This document shows positions 24,046 to 32,799 of a DNA stretch of 42,904 bases, in pieces. Where the stretch lies: NCBI GenBank assembly GCA_009379895.1, contig WHSW01000008.1:1-42904 (forward strand). The letters are read 5' to 3'. The DNA is from Solirubrobacterales bacterium (GTDB lineage Bacteria; Actinomycetota; Thermoleophilia; Solirubrobacterales; 70-9). The notes beneath the pieces were generated by a model. The model was not told where the DNA came from, did not search any database, and was given only the letters and a program-made list of their open reading frames with translations. A program made the position numbers and the translations under genes. Every line of letters begins with the position of its first letter. Position 1 is the first letter of the stretch.

Positions 24046-25965
24046 TCAGCGCAGCCTGATCCTCACCTTCTCGGTCACGCGGTTGCCGGCCGCGTCCGTC
24101 CCCTCGACCTTGATCCGCGCGCTCAGCCGCGCCTCGCGCTTGGCCGCCCGCTTGGCGTTCTTGAAATCCGGCTTGGCAAAGCGAAGCTTGAGCCTCTCGC
24201 GCCGGCCCGCCCGCAGGGTGGCCCGGTCGCGCTTTAACTTGAAGGTCTCGCGCTTGGCCTTGGCCGGCCGCTCGTGTGCCGCCCCGCGGCCCCGCTTCGC
24301 CGCCCGCGCGACCGCCTTGCCCGTGGCGATCACCCGGCAGGGCTCGTCGCAACGCACCCTGATCTTCACCTTCCGGCGCAGCCTCGCCCGCTTCTTCGCC
24401 GTCACCTCGAGTTTCGGGGCCTTGGTATCGGGCAGGGCGGCGGGGGGCGGAGGCGCGCCGCCGCCGGTCGGAGGTGGGGGCCCGCCAGGCGGAGACGGCG
24501 ATGGCGACGGAGACGGCGGCGGCGGCGCCTGCAACTCGGCGGCGCCGATGTCCGAGCCGTCGCCCGCCGGCACGTTGGCGATCGAGCCGAAGTCGGAGGG
24601 GCGGCGGAGGCCACGCTGGTCGGCGCCGAGCCCCGCGGCGATCGCGCGATCGATGGCCGGGCTGGATGGTCCCGGGAGGCGGGTCCGGGTCGGCCCGCCG
24701 TTGTCCTGGAGCGGCCCGAGCCGGGGATTCGTGGCCGGCTGGTCGTGTGCCTGGTCGAGGAAGCAGGTGTCGCCGGTCTCGAGGTTGAAGTCCAGTGAGT
24801 CGAGCATGCCGCCGACGAGCGAGCGACAGTCGTTGCCGGCGAAGATCGTGGCCTCGAAGCGCGCCGCGCCGCCACCGACGCTCTCGATGCCCGCACCCGC
24901 CGGAGCAGCGTTCCCGGCCAGCGTCACGTGCCTGAGGAGCACCTGCGGCGTGCGCACCATCCCGCCCGCGCCACGCTGGATCCCGCCGCCGGTGAGCGTC
25001 GCCGCGTTGGCGCTGATCGTGCTGTTGGTGACGACCGTGGACCCGTCGCTCAGGGAGAGCCCTCCGCCTCGATCCGCGGAGTTCCCGCTCACCGTGCTGC
25101 GCGACAGGGTGAAGTCGTTGCCCCTGAAGCGCACCCCGCCACCCTCGCCCCCCGGCTTCTGGTTTCCGGCGATCGTCGAGCCGGTGATCTGCAGGTCGTT
25201 GGCGTGAGCCGCGGGATCGGCGAGGAAGTGAATCCCTCCTCCGCTGGTGTTGTCGACGATCCTCGAGCCGGTGATCGTCGTCGGTCCCTGGCTCTGTAGC
25301 CCGCCGCCCGAGACGCCACTCGTGGCGTTGCCCGAGATCGTCGAGTGGGTGATCGTGAGTGCACCCCCGAGATGAGCGAAGGGACTGAAGCGGACGCCGC
25401 CCCCGCCGGCGGTCCCCCGGTCGACGTTGCCGGTGACCGATACCCCGGTCAGGCTCAGGTCCCCGCCCAAGTGGCTGATCCCGCCGCCGCCGGCGAGAGC
25501 GTCCCCCCCGGTGACGGTCAGCCCGCTGAGCCGCAGTGGCTCGGCCGACTGGATCACGCGCTCCTCGGCCACCGTCTGCTCGATCGTGGTCGTCGCCGCA
25601 CCCGCCCCGGTGAGCGTGAGCTCGTCATTGCGCAGGTGCGCGCCCCATGCCAGATGGTCGAAGAAGCCGGTGTCCCGCGTCAGCACGTAGGTGCCGGCGG
25701 GGAGGGCGATCGAGTCCCGATCGGCGGGATCGTCGTGCAGGTCGAGCTCCTCGAACGCGGCCCGCAGCGTGCAGGCGCCACCCGGCGTCGCGCATGCCCC
25801 GTTCCCGGGGAGAGCGTCCGAGGCATCGGCGAACGAGTCGACCGTGACCTCGAGCGCGCTCGCCGGCGGGGCCGCGATCAGCGCCGCGGCCAACCCGAGC
25901 AGGGCGGCCACCGTCGCGGCGAGCAAGGTCGCTGCCCTGTGCCCGCGTGATCGTTGGCTTGTCAT
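24046..25965 (-). CDS. Secreted parallel beta-helix protein (CSLREA-like) with cationic C-terminal domain
   Basis: The 639-residue protein starts at ATG 25965, with GGGGAGG 5 nt upstream. A signal peptide (to about residue 38) is followed by a CSLREA-like segment (TVDSFADASD, ACTLRAAFEE). A long right-handed beta-helix rich in STISGN and STVSGNSA rungs occupies about 90-470 and ends in GADQRG and SDIGAAEL, typical of choice-of-anchor-Q proteins. A Pro/Ser/Gly linker leads to a Lys/Arg-rich domain with one Cys pair (RCDEPCRV) and a DAAGNRVTEKVRI strand. It is likely surface exposed. The gene begins 2 nt after the stop of the YVTN gene, so they are co-transcribed. Confidence 0.82.
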   Translation of the reverse strand: MTSQRSRGHRAATLLAATVAALLGLAAALIAAPPASALEVTVDSFADASDALPGNGACATPGGACTLRAAFEELDLHDDPADRDSIALPAGTYVLTRDTGFFDHLAWGAHLRNDELTLTGAGAATTTIEQTVAEERVIQSAEPLRLSGLTVTGGDALAGGGGISHLGGDLSLTGVSVTGNVDRGTAGGGGVRFSPFAHLGGALTITHSTISGNATSGVSGGGLQSQGPTTITGSRIVDNTSGGGIHFLADPAAHANDLQITGSTIAGNQKPGGEGGGVRFRGNDFTLSRSTVSGNSADRGGGLSLSDGSTVVTNSTISANAATLTGGGIQRGAGGMVRTPQVLLRHVTLAGNAAPAGAGIESVGGGAARFEATIFAGNDCRSLVGGMLDSLDFNLETGDTCFLDQAHDQPATNPRLGPLQDNGGPTRTRLPGPSSPAIDRAIAAGLGADQRGLRRPSDFGSIANVPAGDGSDIGAAELQAPPPPSPSPSPSPPGGPPPPTGGGAPPPPAALPDTKAPKLEVTAKKRARLRRKVKIRVRCDEPCRVIATGKAVARAAKRGRGAAHERPAKAKRETFKLKRDRATLRAGRRERLKLRFAKPDFKNAKRAAKREARLSARIKVEGTDAAGNRVTEKVRIRLR

Positions 25966-25967
25966 GC

Positions 25968-27887
25968 CTACCTCCCCTCCGCCGCTGGTGCTGTCCCAGC
26001 CCGGCCGGCCCCCGCGCGGTGGCCGCCCCGCAGCTTCACCGTGCGCCTCGCGCGCGCCCGGTTGCCGGCCGGGTCGGTGGCCGAGATCTTGAGCCTCGCC
26101 CGCACCCTGGTGTGCTTGGCGCCGACCGCGCGCCGCGCCTTTTGCAGCGTGCGCCTCGAGAGCCGCAGCTTCAGGGTGCGCTTCTCGCCGGGCGCCAGGG
26201 TCTTGGTCTTGGCCCTCAGCTGCAGGCGCTTGGCGCGCCGCTTTCCCTTCTTCTTTATGACCAGCCTGCCGCTCGCGCACACGCGCGCCGGTTCGTCGAC
26301 GCTCGCCTTGAGCTTCACCTTGCGCCCGAGGCGCTGGCGTCGCTCGCCCGAGAGACGCAGCCCCGGGGGTCTCGTGTCGCGTGCCGGGGGTGGCTGCACC
26401 CCGACGAGCGGCGGCGGCACCACGACCGTGAGCCTGGTGACCGCGGCGTTTGAGCCGTTGCACGACGCGGTCTGACCGGTGTAGACGACGGTGTTCGAGC
26501 AGCCCTCGTCGTCGGTGACCCGCAGGGTCGCCGTGTAGGTGCCCGGCGCGGCGTAGGCGTGGGTCGGGGCCGGGTCGGCGCCGCCGAGGGTGTGGCCGTC
26601 GCCGAAGCTCCAGGCATAGCCCGTCACCGCGCCGTCGGGGTCGCTGGAGGCGCGGGCGTCGAAGCCGATCCGGAGCGCGCCGACGAGCCGCGCCGTCGCC
26701 GCCGCGCGCGGACCCTGGTTCGGGCGGATCACGAGCGACTGGAAGCTCGGGAACGCCACCCCCGCCGCGAATGGCGAGCCCGCCAGCTCGGCGAGCGAGC
26801 CGTCGGCGGCGACCGCGTAGCCCGAGACGTCGTCGGAGAAGGTGTTGGACACATAGAGGTGCCGGCCGTCGGGGCTCGCGGCGATGCCCTGCGGGGAGTT
26901 TCCCGCCGCGAACGGCGAGCCCGCCAGCTCGGCGAGCGAGCCGTCGGCGGCGACCGCGAAGCTCGAGACCTCGTTGGAGTCGAAGTTGGCGACGTAGAGG
27001 CGTCCGCCGTCCGGGCCGGCGGCGATGCCCCGCGGGAACAGCCCCGCCGCGAACGGCGAGCCCGCCAGCTCCGAGAGCGACCCGTCGGCGGCGACCGCGT
27101 AGCCCGAGACGTCGTTGGAGGTGAGGTTGGCGACGTAGAGGCGCCTGTCATCGGGGGTGGCGGCGACGCCGAGCGGGCCGTTCCCCGCCGCGAACGGCGA
27201 GCCCGCCAGCTCCGAGAGCGAGCCGTCGGCGGCGACCGCGTAGCCCGAGACGTCGTCGGAGAGGCGGTTGGCGACGTAGACGTGCCGGCCGTCGGGGCTC
27301 GCGGCGATGCCCTCCGCGGCCAAGCTCGCGGCGAACGGCGAGCCCGCCAGCTCTGTGAGGGAGCCGCCGGGACCGATCGAGAAGCCCGAGATGTCGTCGG
27401 AGGTGTCGTTGGCGACGTAGAGCCGCCTGCCGTCGGGGCTCACGGCGATGCCCGACGGCCCGTCACCGGCCGCGAACGGCGATCCCGCCAGCTCTGTGAG
27501 CGCGCCGTCGGCACCGATCGAGAAACCCGAGACGTTGTCGGAGCCGTCGTTGGCGACGTAGAGGCGCCGGCCATCGGGACTGACGGCGACTCCCTCGGGA
27601 GTGCCGCCCGCGCCGAACGGCGAGGCGGGGATCGGCGCCGGCCAGCCGCTGTCGGCGAGCCCGAGCGCCGCGACGGCGTCGGAGCCCACGCCGCTGACGT
27701 ACACGGTTCCCTTCGCCTGCGCCCCCGCCGTCGGCACGAGTAGGACCGCTAGCACCGCCGCGAGCCAAGTCGCGCCCAGCCCTGCGGCACGGTGCCGACG
27801 CCCTGCGCGTCGCACCCCACTCACCGTCGCACCCGCTTGCATTTGCGCTCCACCCGATCGCCGCCTCGGCTCCCGACTCACTGGCAC
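25968..27887 (-). CDS. Secreted seven-bladed YVTN propeller with PKD and cationic C-terminal domain
   Basis: The 639-residue protein has a signal segment (WLAAVLAVLLVPTAGAQA, about 40-57). Seven blades follow, each about 45 residues with YVAN.SDDVSGYAVAADGSL.ELAGSPFAAG, giving a closed lactonase-like propeller. A PKD domain comes next (FDARASSDPDGAVTGYAWSF, YTATLRVTDDEGCS). Last is a Lys/Arg-rich domain (GRKVKLKASVDEPARVC, ISATDPAGNRARARRTVKL). The linker after PKD is short and Pro-rich. It is likely cell-surface located. GTG 27887 has GGGAGG 10 nt upstream; ATG 27842 is an alternative. The blades are nearly identical in DNA, a sign of recent internal duplication. Confidence 0.83.
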   Translation of the reverse strand: MPVSREPRRRSGGAQMQAGATVSGVRRAGRRHRAAGLGATWLAAVLAVLLVPTAGAQAKGTVYVSGVGSDAVAALGLADSGWPAPIPASPFGAGGTPEGVAVSPDGRRLYVANDGSDNVSGFSIGADGALTELAGSPFAAGDGPSGIAVSPDGRRLYVANDTSDDISGFSIGPGGSLTELAGSPFAASLAAEGIAASPDGRHVYVANRLSDDVSGYAVAADGSLSELAGSPFAAGNGPLGVAATPDDRRLYVANLTSNDVSGYAVAADGSLSELAGSPFAAGLFPRGIAAGPDGGRLYVANFDSNEVSSFAVAADGSLAELAGSPFAAGNSPQGIAASPDGRHLYVSNTFSDDVSGYAVAADGSLAELAGSPFAAGVAFPSFQSLVIRPNQGPRAAATARLVGALRIGFDARASSDPDGAVTGYAWSFGDGHTLGGADPAPTHAYAAPGTYTATLRVTDDEGCSNTVVYTGQTASCNGSNAAVTRLTVVVPPPLVGVQPPPARDTRPPGLRLSGERRQRLGRKVKLKASVDEPARVCASGRLVIKKKGKRRAKRLQLRAKTKTLAPGEKRTLKLRLSRRTLQKARRAVGAKHTRVRARLKISATDPAGNRARARRTVKLRGGHRAGAGRAGTAPAAEGR

Positions 27888-27931
27888 CTCACTCGCGCCT
27901 CCCGATCTCGCATGTCTCGATCAGCCCGCGC

Positions 27932-29107
27932 TCAGCGCAGCCCGATCCTCACCCTCTCGGTGCTCGTGTTGCCGGCCGGGTCGGTGGCCCGGACCTTGAT
28001 CCGGACGCTGAGGCGCGCGTCGCGCTTGGCCGCCCGCTTGGCCCGCTTGAAGTCCCGCCCGGCGAAGTGAAGCTTGAGCTTCTCGCGCCGGTTCGCCCGC
28101 AGGTTGGCCCGGTCGCGCGTCAGCTTGAAAGTCTTGCGCTTGGCCTTCGCCGGGCGCTCGTGCGCCGCCCCGTGGCCCTTGCGCTTCGCCGCCCGCGCGA
28201 CTGCCTTGCCCCTGGCGATCACCCGGCAGGGCTCATCGCAGCGCACCTTGATCTTCACCTTCCGGCGCAGCCTCGCCCGCCTCTTTGCCTTCACCTGGAG
28301 CTTCGGAGCCGTCGTGTCGGGCAGGGCGCCGGGGGGCGGAGCGGCGCCACCGCCGGTCGCAGGCGGGGGCCCGCCGGGGCTCGTGACGATCGGGCTCTCG
28401 GGCGGTGTCGTGTCGGTCGCCTTCCAGAGCTCGACGCCGTTGACGCCGTCGTCGGCGGCGAAGTAGAGGGTGCCGCCGGCGTCGATGAGGTTTAGGGGGC
28501 TGCTATCGGCGGCACCGGGGTTGATGTCGGCGACCTCGATCGTGCCGGCCGCGGTGCCGTCGGACCGCCAGAGCTCCTTGCCGCTGGAGCCGTTGTCGGC
28601 GCTGAAGAGGACGGTGCCGTCGACGTCCGTGAGGTTGCCGAGGCCGCTGGCGCCGCCCGGGTTGATGTCGGCGACCTCGACCGTGCCGGCGGCGGTGCCG
28701 TCGGACTTCCACAGCTCGCGGTCGGTGCCGTCGAAGGCCTGCAAGAACAGCGTGACGCCGACGCTGGTGAGCTCCTGGGGGTCGCTGCCGCCACTCGGGT
28801 TGATGTCGGCGACCTGGACCGTACCGGCGGCGGATCCGTCGGACTTCCACAGCTCGCTGTCGGTGCCGTCGAAGGCATGGAAGAAGACGGTGCCGCCGAC
28901 GTTCGTGAGCTCGTCGAAGACACTGAGACTGTCCGCGGCGGGGTTGATGTCGCTGACCAGCTCTGCGTGGTCGGGCGGACCGGCGAGGGCGGTGGCGCCC
29001 GTGAGGACGCTCACTGCCGAGGATGCGATGAGCAGCCGCAGCACGAGTGCGAGTCGCCCGATCCGTGCTCGGTTGCCCCGTTCGGCGCTCGTTCGCATTC
29101 CCCGCAT
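27932..29107 (-). CDS. Secreted ELWxxDGT-repeat protein with cationic C-terminal domain
   Basis: The 391-residue protein starts at ATG 29107 with a good GGGAGG site 5 nt upstream. After a signal peptide (LVLRLLIASSAVSVLTGATALA) come four repeats of the ELWKSDGTAAGT type with FF.AFDGTD and VADINPGG elements, a known bacterial surface-protein repeat; the last repeat is cut short as ELWKATD. A short Pro/Gly linker leads to a Lys/Arg-rich domain almost identical to that of the beta-helix protein, including RCDEPCRV and ATDPAGNTSTERVRI. It is the first gene of the minus-strand surface-protein run and is divergent from the LAL regulator 82 nt away. Confidence 0.82.
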   Translation of the reverse strand: MRGMRTSAERGNRARIGRLALVLRLLIASSAVSVLTGATALAGPPDHAELVSDINPAADSLSVFDELTNVGGTVFFHAFDGTDSELWKSDGSAAGTVQVADINPSGGSDPQELTSVGVTLFLQAFDGTDRELWKSDGTAAGTVEVADINPGGASGLGNLTDVDGTVLFSADNGSSGKELWRSDGTAAGTIEVADINPGAADSSPLNLIDAGGTLYFAADDGVNGVELWKATDTTPPESPIVTSPGGPPPATGGGAAPPPGALPDTTAPKLQVKAKRRARLRRKVKIKVRCDEPCRVIARGKAVARAAKRKGHGAAHERPAKAKRKTFKLTRDRANLRANRREKLKLHFAGRDFKRAKRAAKRDARLSVRIKVRATDPAGNTSTERVRIGLR

Positions 29108-29165
29108 CTCCACCTCCCGGCATGGCCAGCCCGCGAGCGCTCGGTGACCGCGCCCGCATCGCAGG

Positions 29166-29171
29166 TAGCAT
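29166..29171 (+). promoter_or_regulatory. Possible -10 box (TAGCAT) of the LAL regulator gene
   Basis: TAGCAT lies 17 nt before the chosen GTG 29189, which would leave a leader of about 10 nt. No clear -35 is seen. Confidence 0.3.
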
Positions 29172-29188
29172 GTATCCCGGGGTTCACG

Positions 29189-32110
29189 GTGACAATTGGG
29201 GAGATCCCTACCCTCGTCCCTACTCTTCGACGTGGTCGGCCGGAAGGGGCGATTTCGCCGCTGGTAGGGCGGGCGGACGAGGTTGTGCGCCTCGAGCTGG
29301 CTCTCGGCGAGCTGAAGGAGGGGCGCCCGCGCCTCTTGGAGATCGTCGGCGAGCCCGGCATCGGCAAGACCCGCCTGCTCGACGAGCTCTGTCTGCGGGC
29401 GGATCGCGCGGGCCTGACAACCCTGCGAGCGCGAGCCGCCCAGGCCGAGCAGAGTGTCCCGTTCGCCCCCTTCGTGACCGCGCTCGACGACCACGTCGCG
29501 GGCGCCGCCGATCGCTGCCGCGAGGAGCTCTCGGAGGCGGCCGTCGGTGAGCTCGGCGCGATCTTCGGATCGCTCGGTGACCTGGGCGCCGTCAGCCCTC
29601 ATCAAGCGGCGCCGGAGCGCTTCCACGCCCACCGCGCCGTCCGCGCTCTACTGGAATTGCTGGCGCGGAAGGAAGCGCTCGTGCTCGCCCTCGACGACCT
29701 GCACTGGGCCGACGACGCCTCGCTGGAGTTGATCGCCCACCTGCTGCGCAACCCGCCGCGCGGGCCGGTCCTGATCGCTTTCGCGCGGCGCCCGGGAGTG
29801 CTCGAGGGTCGCCCCCGGGACGCGCTCGACGCCGCCGTGCGCGAGGGCGAGCTGTGGCGACTGGAGCCGGGACCGCTGGCCGCGGAGCATGCCCGCACGC
29901 TGCTCGGCGCGCTCGGGCGGTCGCTGGCCGAGGCGGCACGGCGCGAGGCGGGGGGAAATCCCTTCTATCTCGAGCAGCTCGCTGCACATCCCGCAGCACT
30001 CATGCCCACGACAGCGACCGCCGGCGCCTCCGAGTCCGACCTGCCGGCCTCCGTCGGCGCGGCGCTGGGGGCGGAGATCGAGAGCCTCGGCGGCGCCACC
30101 CGGCTGGCGCTGCATGGCGCGGCGGTGGCCGGCGATCCGTTCGAGCCCGAGCTCGCGGCCCAGGCCGCAGAGCTCGATCGCTCGACGCTCCTCGACGCGC
30201 TCGAGATCGCCCTCGACCACGACCTGGTCCAGCCGGACGAGGATGCGCGGCGGCTCGGCTTTCGCCATCCGATCGTGCGCCGCGCGATCTATGCGGACGC
30301 GCCGCCGGGATGGCGCCTTGACGCCCATCGGCGCGTCGCGGCGGCGCTCGCCGCGCGGGGTGCTTCGCCACTGGCTCAGGCCCACCACGTGGCTCGATCG
30401 GCGCGGGTGGGTGACGGCGCCGCCGTCGCGCTTCTGCGGGCGGCCGCCGAGGCGGCTCGGGTGAGCGCGCCGGCCAGCGCCGCGCACTGGTACGGGGAGG
30501 CGCTGCGGCTGCTCGGCGATCGGGCCGACGACCGCTTGGAGCTGCTGGCGCCGATGGCCACCGCGCTCGCCGCCGCAGGCGACTTCGCGGGCGCCCAGGC
30601 GGCGCTGGAGCAGGGCCTGCGAAGTTGGCCCACCGACCCCGGCGGCGGGCGCACGCGCCTGGTGGCGGAGTGCGCGGCGTGCGAGCGCCTGCTCGGACGC
30701 CACGCCGAGGCCACGGCGCGCCTGGGCACCGAGCTGGAGCGGGTGGGCGACGCCGGTTCCGCCGATGGCGTGGCCCTGCTGGTCGGCCTGACGGTCGATG
30801 CCTTCTATACCGGCGACTGGCCGCAAGCGCGAGAGCTCGCCGCCCGTGCGCACGCCGGCGCGGAGGCCCTCGACGACCGCGCGATGCTGGCCGCCACCTC
30901 GGCGTTGATGGCCGTGACTTCCCAGTTCACCAGCCCCGCGAGCGAGTCGCTCGCTCACCTGGACGCGGGCCTCGAGCTCGCCGACGCCCTGCCCGACGCC
31001 GCCTGCGCCGAGCGCGCCGAGGCGATTCAGTGCCTGTGCATGGCCGCCTACTTCCTCGGCCGCTTCCCCGAGAGCGCCGCGCAGGCCGATCGCTTCCTGC
31101 GGATCGCGAAGGCGACCGGCCAGGGCTCGGCGATCAACACACCGCGCTTCGGCCGCAGCATGGCGCTGGTCGAGCTGGGCAGGATCGCGGAGGCATTGGA
31201 GGATGCCGAGACGGCGCTCGATGCGGCCCGCCTGACCGACAACCCCTTCGCGACCCACAACGCGCTGCTGGTCGTCTGCCACGCGGCGACGCACGCGGGC
31301 GAGCTCGACCTGGCGCTCGCGGCCGCCGGCGAGATAGAGACGCTGGCCGCCGGGCTCGAGGCCAATACGATGACCGCCGGCGGTGCCTGGATACGTGCGG
31401 AGGCGCTGCTCGAGTGCGGGCTGCGCGAGCGCTGCGAGGCGCCGCTTCGCTCCTCGCTCGCCGGCCCGGCGCCCGTCGCGCCGTTCGTCCGCACCCGCTC
31501 TCTCGAGCTGCTCGTCGCCTGCGCGCTGGAGCGCGGCGATCACGCCGAGGCGGCGGAGCTTGCCGGCACGATCGAGCGCCAGGCGCACGGTCGGCCGCTC
31601 GGCGAGGCGCTCGGGCGGCGGGCGTGGGGAGCCGTGCTGCTCGCCCGCGGCGATGCCCCCGGAGCCGTCGCCGCGGCGCGCGAGGCGATCGCCGGCCTGG
31701 AGGAGATCGGCGCGGCGCTCGAGGCCGAGCGCTCGCGGATCCTGCTCGGGCGGGCGCTGGCCGCCGGCGGAGAGCGCCAGGCCGCGATTCGGCAGCTCGA
31801 GACGGCGCGGGAGCGACTCGCCGAGTTCGGCGCTCACCGCGACCGCGAGGGAGCCGAGCGGGAGCTGCGGCGCCTGGGCGCGCGGTTCGGCCGGCCTGGA
31901 GCCGCGACTCGAGACGGCGGCGTCGGCGCGCTCACCGCGCGCGAGCGCGAGGTGGCCGAGCTGGTCGCCACCGGGCGGACCAACAAGCAGGTCGGGGCGG
32001 CGTTATTCGTCTCCGACAAGGCGGTCGAGAAGCATCTCTCCAGCGTCTACGCGAAGCTTGGGATCCCGGGACGCGGGGCGCTCGGCGCCGCGCTCGCCGA
32101 CGATCGCTGA
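29189..32110 (+). CDS. LuxR-family regulator with AAA ATPase domain (LAL type)
   Basis: The 973-residue protein has an N-terminal AAA/STAND ATPase (Walker A GEPGIGKTR with K60; Walker B ALDDLHWADD near residue 160-170). A long helical repeat region (about 400-880) with TPR-like helices follows, then a C-terminal LuxR HTH (LTAREREVAELVATGRTNKQ, VSDKAVEKHLSSVYAKLGI). Such LAL regulators are large ATP-dependent activators, often of neighbouring gene clusters. GTG 29189 is the first plausible start; the PLVGR box that opens the ATPase lies about 25 residues in. The divergent surface-protein run is the natural candidate target. One TTA Leu codon occurs in the HTH (AALFVS). Confidence 0.88.
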   Translation: MTIGEIPTLVPTLRRGRPEGAISPLVGRADEVVRLELALGELKEGRPRLLEIVGEPGIGKTRLLDELCLRADRAGLTTLRARAAQAEQSVPFAPFVTALDDHVAGAADRCREELSEAAVGELGAIFGSLGDLGAVSPHQAAPERFHAHRAVRALLELLARKEALVLALDDLHWADDASLELIAHLLRNPPRGPVLIAFARRPGVLEGRPRDALDAAVREGELWRLEPGPLAAEHARTLLGALGRSLAEAARREAGGNPFYLEQLAAHPAALMPTTATAGASESDLPASVGAALGAEIESLGGATRLALHGAAVAGDPFEPELAAQAAELDRSTLLDALEIALDHDLVQPDEDARRLGFRHPIVRRAIYADAPPGWRLDAHRRVAAALAARGASPLAQAHHVARSARVGDGAAVALLRAAAEAARVSAPASAAHWYGEALRLLGDRADDRLELLAPMATALAAAGDFAGAQAALEQGLRSWPTDPGGGRTRLVAECAACERLLGRHAEATARLGTELERVGDAGSADGVALLVGLTVDAFYTGDWPQARELAARAHAGAEALDDRAMLAATSALMAVTSQFTSPASESLAHLDAGLELADALPDAACAERAEAIQCLCMAAYFLGRFPESAAQADRFLRIAKATGQGSAINTPRFGRSMALVELGRIAEALEDAETALDAARLTDNPFATHNALLVVCHAATHAGELDLALAAAGEIETLAAGLEANTMTAGGAWIRAEALLECGLRERCEAPLRSSLAGPAPVAPFVRTRSLELLVACALERGDHAEAAELAGTIERQAHGRPLGEALGRRAWGAVLLARGDAPGAVAAAREAIAGLEEIGAALEAERSRILLGRALAAGGERQAAIRQLETARERLAEFGAHRDREGAERELRRLGARFGRPGAATRDGGVGALTAREREVAELVATGRTNKQVGAALFVSDKAVEKHLSSVYAKLGIPGRGALGAALADDR

Positions 32111-32154
32111 ACCAGGTGGATGAGCCTCGAGCGGCACCTCCCGGCGATCCCGAG

Positions 32155-32778
32155 ATGCTGAGCTCCGACGATTCGGCGGAGCTGCGCGTCGAGCTGCGCG
32201 ACGGCGCGGCGGTGATCGTGCGGCCGATCCGGCCGACCGACCGCGAGGCGATCCGGGGCGCCTTCGCGCGGCTCAGCGAGCGGTCGCGCTACCAGCGCTT
32301 CATGACCGCGATCACCGCGCTCTCGGAGTCGCAGCTCGACTACCTGACCGAGGTCGACCACCACGACCACGAGGCGCTGGTCGCCTTCGACGCCGTGGCC
32401 GGCGAGGGGGTCGGGGTGGGGCGCTTCGTGCGCCTCGCCGACGGCACCAGCGCCGAGGCGGCGGTGACGGTGATCGACGACTGGCAGGGGCGCGGCCTCG
32501 GCACGGCGCTCTGCAACCTGCTCGCCGAGCGCGCCCGCGACGAGGGCATCGCCCGCTTCACCGCGCTGCTGCTCGCCGAGAACGACCAGATGCACGACGT
32601 GCTCGCCTCGCTCGGCCCGGCCAAGGTGCTCTCGCGCGACTCGGGCACGGTCGTGGTCGAGGTCGCGATCCCGGAGCGTGGGATCGGGGACCACATGGCC
32701 GGCGTGCTGCGGGTCGTCGCCGGTGGCACCGTCGAGCTCGCGACGCCCCCGTGGGGGCTGCGCGAAGCGGGGGATTGA
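32155..32778 (+). CDS. GNAT-family N-acetyltransferase
   Basis: The 207-residue protein contains a GNAT core. The opening strand VIVRPIRPTDREAIRGAFAR and the acetyl-CoA loop DDWQGRGLGTALCNLL (Q/RxxGxG) are clear, and the middle holds YLTEVDHHDHEALVAFD. Similar domains in actinobacteria occur alone or fused to acyl-CoA synthetases and acetylate Lys of metabolic enzymes, but the acceptor is not known here. ATG 32155 is preferred to an upstream in-frame GTG (32116). It follows the LAL regulator by 44 nt on the same strand. Confidence 0.88.
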   Translation: MLSSDDSAELRVELRDGAAVIVRPIRPTDREAIRGAFARLSERSRYQRFMTAITALSESQLDYLTEVDHHDHEALVAFDAVAGEGVGVGRFVRLADGTSAEAAVTVIDDWQGRGLGTALCNLLAERARDEGIARFTALLLAENDQMHDVLASLGPAKVLSRDSGTVVVEVAIPERGIGDHMAGVLRVVAGGTVELATPPWGLREAGD

Positions 32779-32799
32779 GCGTGCGTTCGCCCGCGCCGT

